Shown here one piece after another: positions 61,406 to 64,000 of a stretch of DNA of 64,000 nucleotides. The stretch is from Planctomycetes bacterium ADurb.Bin069 (GTDB lineage Bacteria; Planctomycetota; UBA8108; UBA8890; UBA8898). Numbering within the stretch: position 1 is the first letter of the stretch; the number at the start of each line of letters is the position of its first letter. Below the pieces are notes generated by a model. It was not told where the DNA came from, searched no databases, and worked only from the letters and a program-made list of their open reading frames with translations. Position numbers and translations under genes: made by a program. The DNA lies in the NCBI GenBank assembly GCA_002070955.1, contig MWEK01000021.1:1-64000 (forward strand), in the 5' to 3' direction.

Positions 61406-62623
61406 ATGAAGCGGCATTCGCGAGTTGTCGGCGCGGTCTATGCATGTGTGTATGCGAGTGTGGCGTGGGCCGGCATCGCCTTGCGCATCGCGGACGCGAC
61501 CGCGATTCCCGAGACTCCGCGCCTGCCCATTGGAGTCTTCGCTACGGGCCCCGGCGAGATCTCCGCCGCGGACATCCGGATCAGTTTCCAGAAAACCGAT
61601 CTGACCTTCGTCGAAGCCGCGCTGACCGCCGGCGTCCTCAAGGACGGGTCGGCGCGGGTCTCCGTCGCCGACGCGGGCCCGGCGTCGGCCGCGGTCTCCA
61701 TCACGATCGCGCTCGGCGCGCCCGTCGCGCTCCCCGCCACGGAAGTCAAGCTCTTCGACGCGGTCTTCCGTTTGGGCGGAGGCCTGGTGTCCGGCGATGT
61801 GTACCCCCTCGCCTTCACGCGCCCCCCTCGCGTGACGGTGTCCGGCCAGGCCGTCGATGCCGCGGCCGGCGACGGCAGCATCACCGTCGCCGCGGGCAAC
61901 TACTTCATCATGGGCAACGCCTGGGGTTATCCCGGCCAAAGCCGGATTCCGGTGGAGTTCAAGGTCTTCAACTCCGACCCGCTCATGGGCATGCAGGTGA
62001 GCTGCAGGTTCGACAAGGATCTGCTCCGACTCGACGAGATCTCCCAGGAGAACACCCTCACCGAGAGCCTCGGGTGCGAGTTCTTCCAGCCGGTTATCGA
62101 CAATGACGCCGGGTACTTCGTCCTGGGCATCCTCCTGGATGCCCTCGCTCCGGCCAACCCCGAGAAGCGCTATCCGACGAGCGGTTACCGCCTGCGCGTC
62201 GCGCGGCTCTTCTTCGATGTCAAGGACGCGGCCGCGGAGGAGCAGGACGCGGCGATCGAGTTCGAGGACGGACTCGGCTCCCCGCCCCTCAACAACCGCG
62301 TCGTCGTCGATCACGAAAGCAAGGTCCCCCACCTCCTCGACGGCGCCTTGCGCGTCGGCAGGGTGCCGAGGTTCATCCGCGGCGAGGTCAACGGCGACGG
62401 CCGCATCGATATCGCCGACCCGGTCATGATCACCCTGTATCTTTTCCTGGGCCGGCCGATCCGATGCGTCAAGGCCGCCGATGTCGATGACGACGGCAAG
62501 GTCCGCGTAAACGACGTGCAGTACCTTCTCAACTACCTCTTCCTGGGCGGGCGCGTCATTCCGCCTCCCTTCCCGACTCCGGGCCTCGACCCGACCGACG
62601 ACGACCTGCCCTGCTCCGGGTGA
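61406..62623 (+). CDS. Secreted protein with cohesin-like domains and a C-terminal dockerin
   Basis: 405 residues with a signal peptide (MKRHSRVVGAVYACVYASVAWA). Two beta-sandwich domains of cohesin or cadherin-like type follow (about 25-155 and 165-320); the second contains IPVEFKVFNSDPLMGMQVS and LRVARLFFDVKD. The C-terminus is a dockerin: RGEVNGDGRIDIADPVM and ADVDDDGKVRVNDVQYLL, each with the calcium-binding DxDxDG pattern. A cohesin-like plus dockerin polypeptide could link other dockerin-bearing proteins, including those at 1.3 and 21 kb. The interaction is not shown by sequence. Confidence 0.72.
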   Translation: MKRHSRVVGAVYACVYASVAWAGIALRIADATAIPETPRLPIGVFATGPGEISAADIRISFQKTDLTFVEAALTAGVLKDGSARVSVADAGPASAAVSITIALGAPVALPATEVKLFDAVFRLGGGLVSGDVYPLAFTRPPRVTVSGQAVDAAAGDGSITVAAGNYFIMGNAWGYPGQSRIPVEFKVFNSDPLMGMQVSCRFDKDLLRLDEISQENTLTESLGCEFFQPVIDNDAGYFVLGILLDALAPANPEKRYPTSGYRLRVARLFFDVKDAAAEEQDAAIEFEDGLGSPPLNNRVVVDHESKVPHLLDGALRVGRVPRFIRGEVNGDGRIDIADPVMITLYLFLGRPIRCVKAADVDDDGKVRVNDVQYLLNYLFLGGRVIPPPFPTPGLDPTDDDLPCSG

Positions 62624-62691
62624 CGTCCGGATCCGATAACTTCGGTCCCCGCGTCCTCGCAGGCGCCCTCCGTCCCGGCGCCCCCGCACAT

Positions 62692-62720
62692 TTGCAGGAC
62701 CATATCCGTCGGGCTACACT
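62692..62720 (+). promoter_or_regulatory. Promoter upstream of the two-FHA gene
   Basis: TTGCAG (62692-62697), 17 nt, TACACT (62715-62720), 120 nt before the FHA GTG start. Confidence 0.5.
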
Positions 62721-62741
62721 TCCCACGGCGGGAGGCGCCGC

Positions 62742-62843
62742 ATGCGCGGGGCAACGCGCGGGCGTCCTACCAGTGTCGCGTTCCGCGACGGGCGCGGCGC
62801 ATATCCGACGGAAAAACCCGGCAAGCGGGGTCGCATGCAGTGA
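62742..62843 (+). CDS. Possible short leader ORF coupled to the two-FHA gene
   Basis: 33 codons from an ATG with GGGAGG at 62730-62735. Its TGA (62841-62843) overlaps the GTG start of the FHA gene (GTGA). The peptide is basic and Arg/Gly-rich without family resemblance. It may act only to couple translation. Confidence 0.3.
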   Translation: MRGATRGRPTSVAFRDGRGAYPTEKPGKRGRMQ

Positions 62844-63589
62844 AGGTTGGAAGGGTTTTCGTCCTCTCCGGACCGCACACCGGCAAGAAGATCTTCGTGC
62901 TGGACCGCCTCAACGTGTACGAGGTCGGGAAGGCTTCCGGTTCGCACATCAAGCTGCATGACGACAGCGTGGCGATGAACCAGTGCCGCTTCTACAAGAA
63001 GGGCGAGGAGTACACCGCCTACGCCCTGAGCGAGCAGTCCGCCACGATGGTCAACGCCGCGCCCATTAAGAAATGCGTTCTGGCCGACGGCGACGTGATC
63101 AAGATCGGCGCGACCGAGCTCCTGTTCGAACTCGTCGAGCGCGACCTCGCCGATATCCCGCCGGTCGTCTCGGCGCAGCCGGCGCAGCCGGCCCGGCCGC
63201 CCGCCGACGAGGCCCCCCCGCCCGAGAGTTCGCCCCCCCCGGATGCGGGGCCGGCGCCCGCCGCAGATCCGAGTGCCGCGCCCGGCGGCGCGCGCGCGCG
63301 CATCCTCATCCTCGATGGGGATCGGCGAGGCCAGGAGTTCTCCCTGGAGGGGAAGGACCAGTTCAAGATCGGCCGCTCGACGAGCAGCGACATGCGGCTC
63401 CCAGACGCGAAAGTCTCCCGCCACCATTGCGTCATCGAGAACGCCCGGGGCGGATTCCTGATCACCGACCTGGAGAGCACCAACGGCACCATCGTCAACG
63501 GCGAGAAGATCAACAAGGCGCCACTCAAGAACGGCGATTTTCTCAGGCTCGGCTTCACAATGTTGAAGTTCGAGGTTGTCGACGCATAG
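62840..63589 (+). CDS. Two-FHA-domain protein
   Basis: 249 residues starting at GTG 62840. The N-terminal FHA-like domain (residues 1-100) is degenerate: the phosphothreonine-binding Arg position reads VYEVGKASGSH, and CRF replaces the Ser-His pair. A Pro/Ala-rich linker spans about 110-150. The C-terminal FHA domain is canonical: FKIGRSTSSDMRL (Arg), VSRHHCVIE (Ser-His) and LESTNGTIVNGEKI (Asn). Only the second domain should bind phosphothreonine. It is probably an adaptor in Ser/Thr kinase signalling; no kinase is present nearby. Confidence 0.85.
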   Translation: MKVGRVFVLSGPHTGKKIFVLDRLNVYEVGKASGSHIKLHDDSVAMNQCRFYKKGEEYTAYALSEQSATMVNAAPIKKCVLADGDVIKIGATELLFELVERDLADIPPVVSAQPAQPARPPADEAPPPESSPPPDAGPAPAADPSAAPGGARARILILDGDRRGQEFSLEGKDQFKIGRSTSSDMRLPDAKVSRHHCVIENARGGFLITDLESTNGTIVNGEKINKAPLKNGDFLRLGFTMLKFEVVDA

Positions 63590-63730
63590 CCCCGCGGGCG
63601 TCTCCGCACCGCCTCCACGCGGGCCGCGGCGCCCTCGCATGCGGCACGCGCAGCGCGGAACAGGCGGCACGGATGCCGCCCGGAGCTTCCTTCCAACCTC
63701 CTCTCCGACAACGAGTTATGAGTTTGTCGC

Positions 63731-63759
63731 TTGACGCGCCGCAGGTCTCGCCTTAGGAT
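63731..63759 (+). promoter_or_regulatory. Promoter of the TraR/DksA-like gene
   Basis: TTGACG (63731-63736), 17 nt, TAGGAT (63754-63759), 84 nt before the ATG at 63843. Confidence 0.55.
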
Positions 63760-63842
63760 TGCGAGCTACGCATGGGGAGGGGGCGCCGTCCGGCGCCGGC
63801 GCACGGGCGCTCTGGTCGTTGAACGAGTTGCGAGCGTTCGGC

Positions 63843-64000
63843 ATGAAGAAGCGATTCACGCACAAGGATTTGATTACGTTCCACAAGCTGCTTGTCGAGC
63901 GCCGCCGCAAGGCGGCGAGCACGTTCGCGCACTTCAGCAAGGATGCCTTCAATAACGTCTCTCGGCGCGACGGCGATCTGAGCGCGCTGCCCTCGGAGCT
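63843..64000 (+). CDS. N-terminal part of a TraR/DksA-type regulator (cut by window edge)
   Basis: 52 residues are visible. The layout FTHKDLITFHKLLVERRRKA then DGDLSALPSE resembles the coiled-coil start of DksA-like proteins, in which GDLSxMP precedes the zinc finger. DksA-type proteins bind RNA polymerase through the secondary channel. The zinc finger that would confirm this lies outside the window. A strong promoter stands 84 nt upstream. Confidence 0.55.
   Translation, partial: MKKRFTHKDLITFHKLLVERRRKAASTFAHFSKDAFNNVSRRDGDLSALPSE

Overview
The window is high-GC bacterial chromosome with dense genes on both strands. Three secreted products end in dockerin-type EF-hand modules. There is also a full-length thioester alpha-2-macroglobulin, FHA-domain proteins, a C25-type peptidase, a GH29 fucosidase fusion and heptose/lipid-A-type sugar genes. 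Together these suggest a Gram-negative, Planctomycetota-like organism. This is an inference from gene content; no rRNA gene is present to prove it. I saw no rRNA, tRNA or CRISPR array.

Layout. 1-12.4 kb: a transposase tail, a sugar epimerase, an FG-GAP/dockerin gene broken by one in-frame stop, speA, a thioredoxin-like secreted protein, a glgC-like gene, a fused phosphoesterase/nucleoside-hydrolase-like protein, an MBL hydrolase and a dihydroorotase. 12.6-21 kb: an esterase/alpha-L-fucosidase fusion, a ThuA-like protein, serA, a LOG-family protein, and an icd-mdh operon. 21-32.3 kb: alpha-2-macroglobulin with a dockerin, tpx, a sugar-isomerase-like cupin, a GT4 glycosyltransferase, a heptose-7-phosphate kinase, htpX, a small FHA protein and a terpene-cyclase-fold protein.

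32.4-43.4 kb is the most unusual region. It is a single minus-strand operon of eight secreted amidohydrolase-like proteins carrying nine modules. Every stop overlaps the next start, and a good promoter lies upstream at 43601-43630. Only one protein (34656-35975) keeps the full set of metal ligands. The others have lost most or all of them, so this looks like one enzyme surrounded by pseudo-enzymes.

43.9-50.7 kb: a coupled pair of single-pass membrane proteins with a terminator, a decayed insertion sequence with an AT-rich palindrome, a mannitol-dehydrogenase-like gene, an orphan 2-oxoacid dehydrogenase E2 with two subunit-binding domains, and a zinc-ribbon membrane protein. Two perfect hairpins separate the latter from the convergent C25-type peptidase.

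53.1-57.3 kb is a second notable system, a compact chain of overlapping genes that looks like a peptide-modification (RiPP-like) locus. It holds PqqD-like, radical SAM/SPASM, a 66-residue Cys-containing precursor candidate, an HprK-like kinase, an S26B-type signal peptidase and a nucleotidyltransferase. 57.4-64 kb: a GT9 glycosyltransferase, a secreted propeller-like protein, amrS, a cohesin/dockerin-type protein, a two-FHA protein and the start of a TraR/DksA-like gene.

Promoters resembling the sigma70 type (TTGnnn, 16-18 nt, TAnnnT) can be read directly in front of many genes. Several lie so close to the start codon that the transcripts are probably leaderless.
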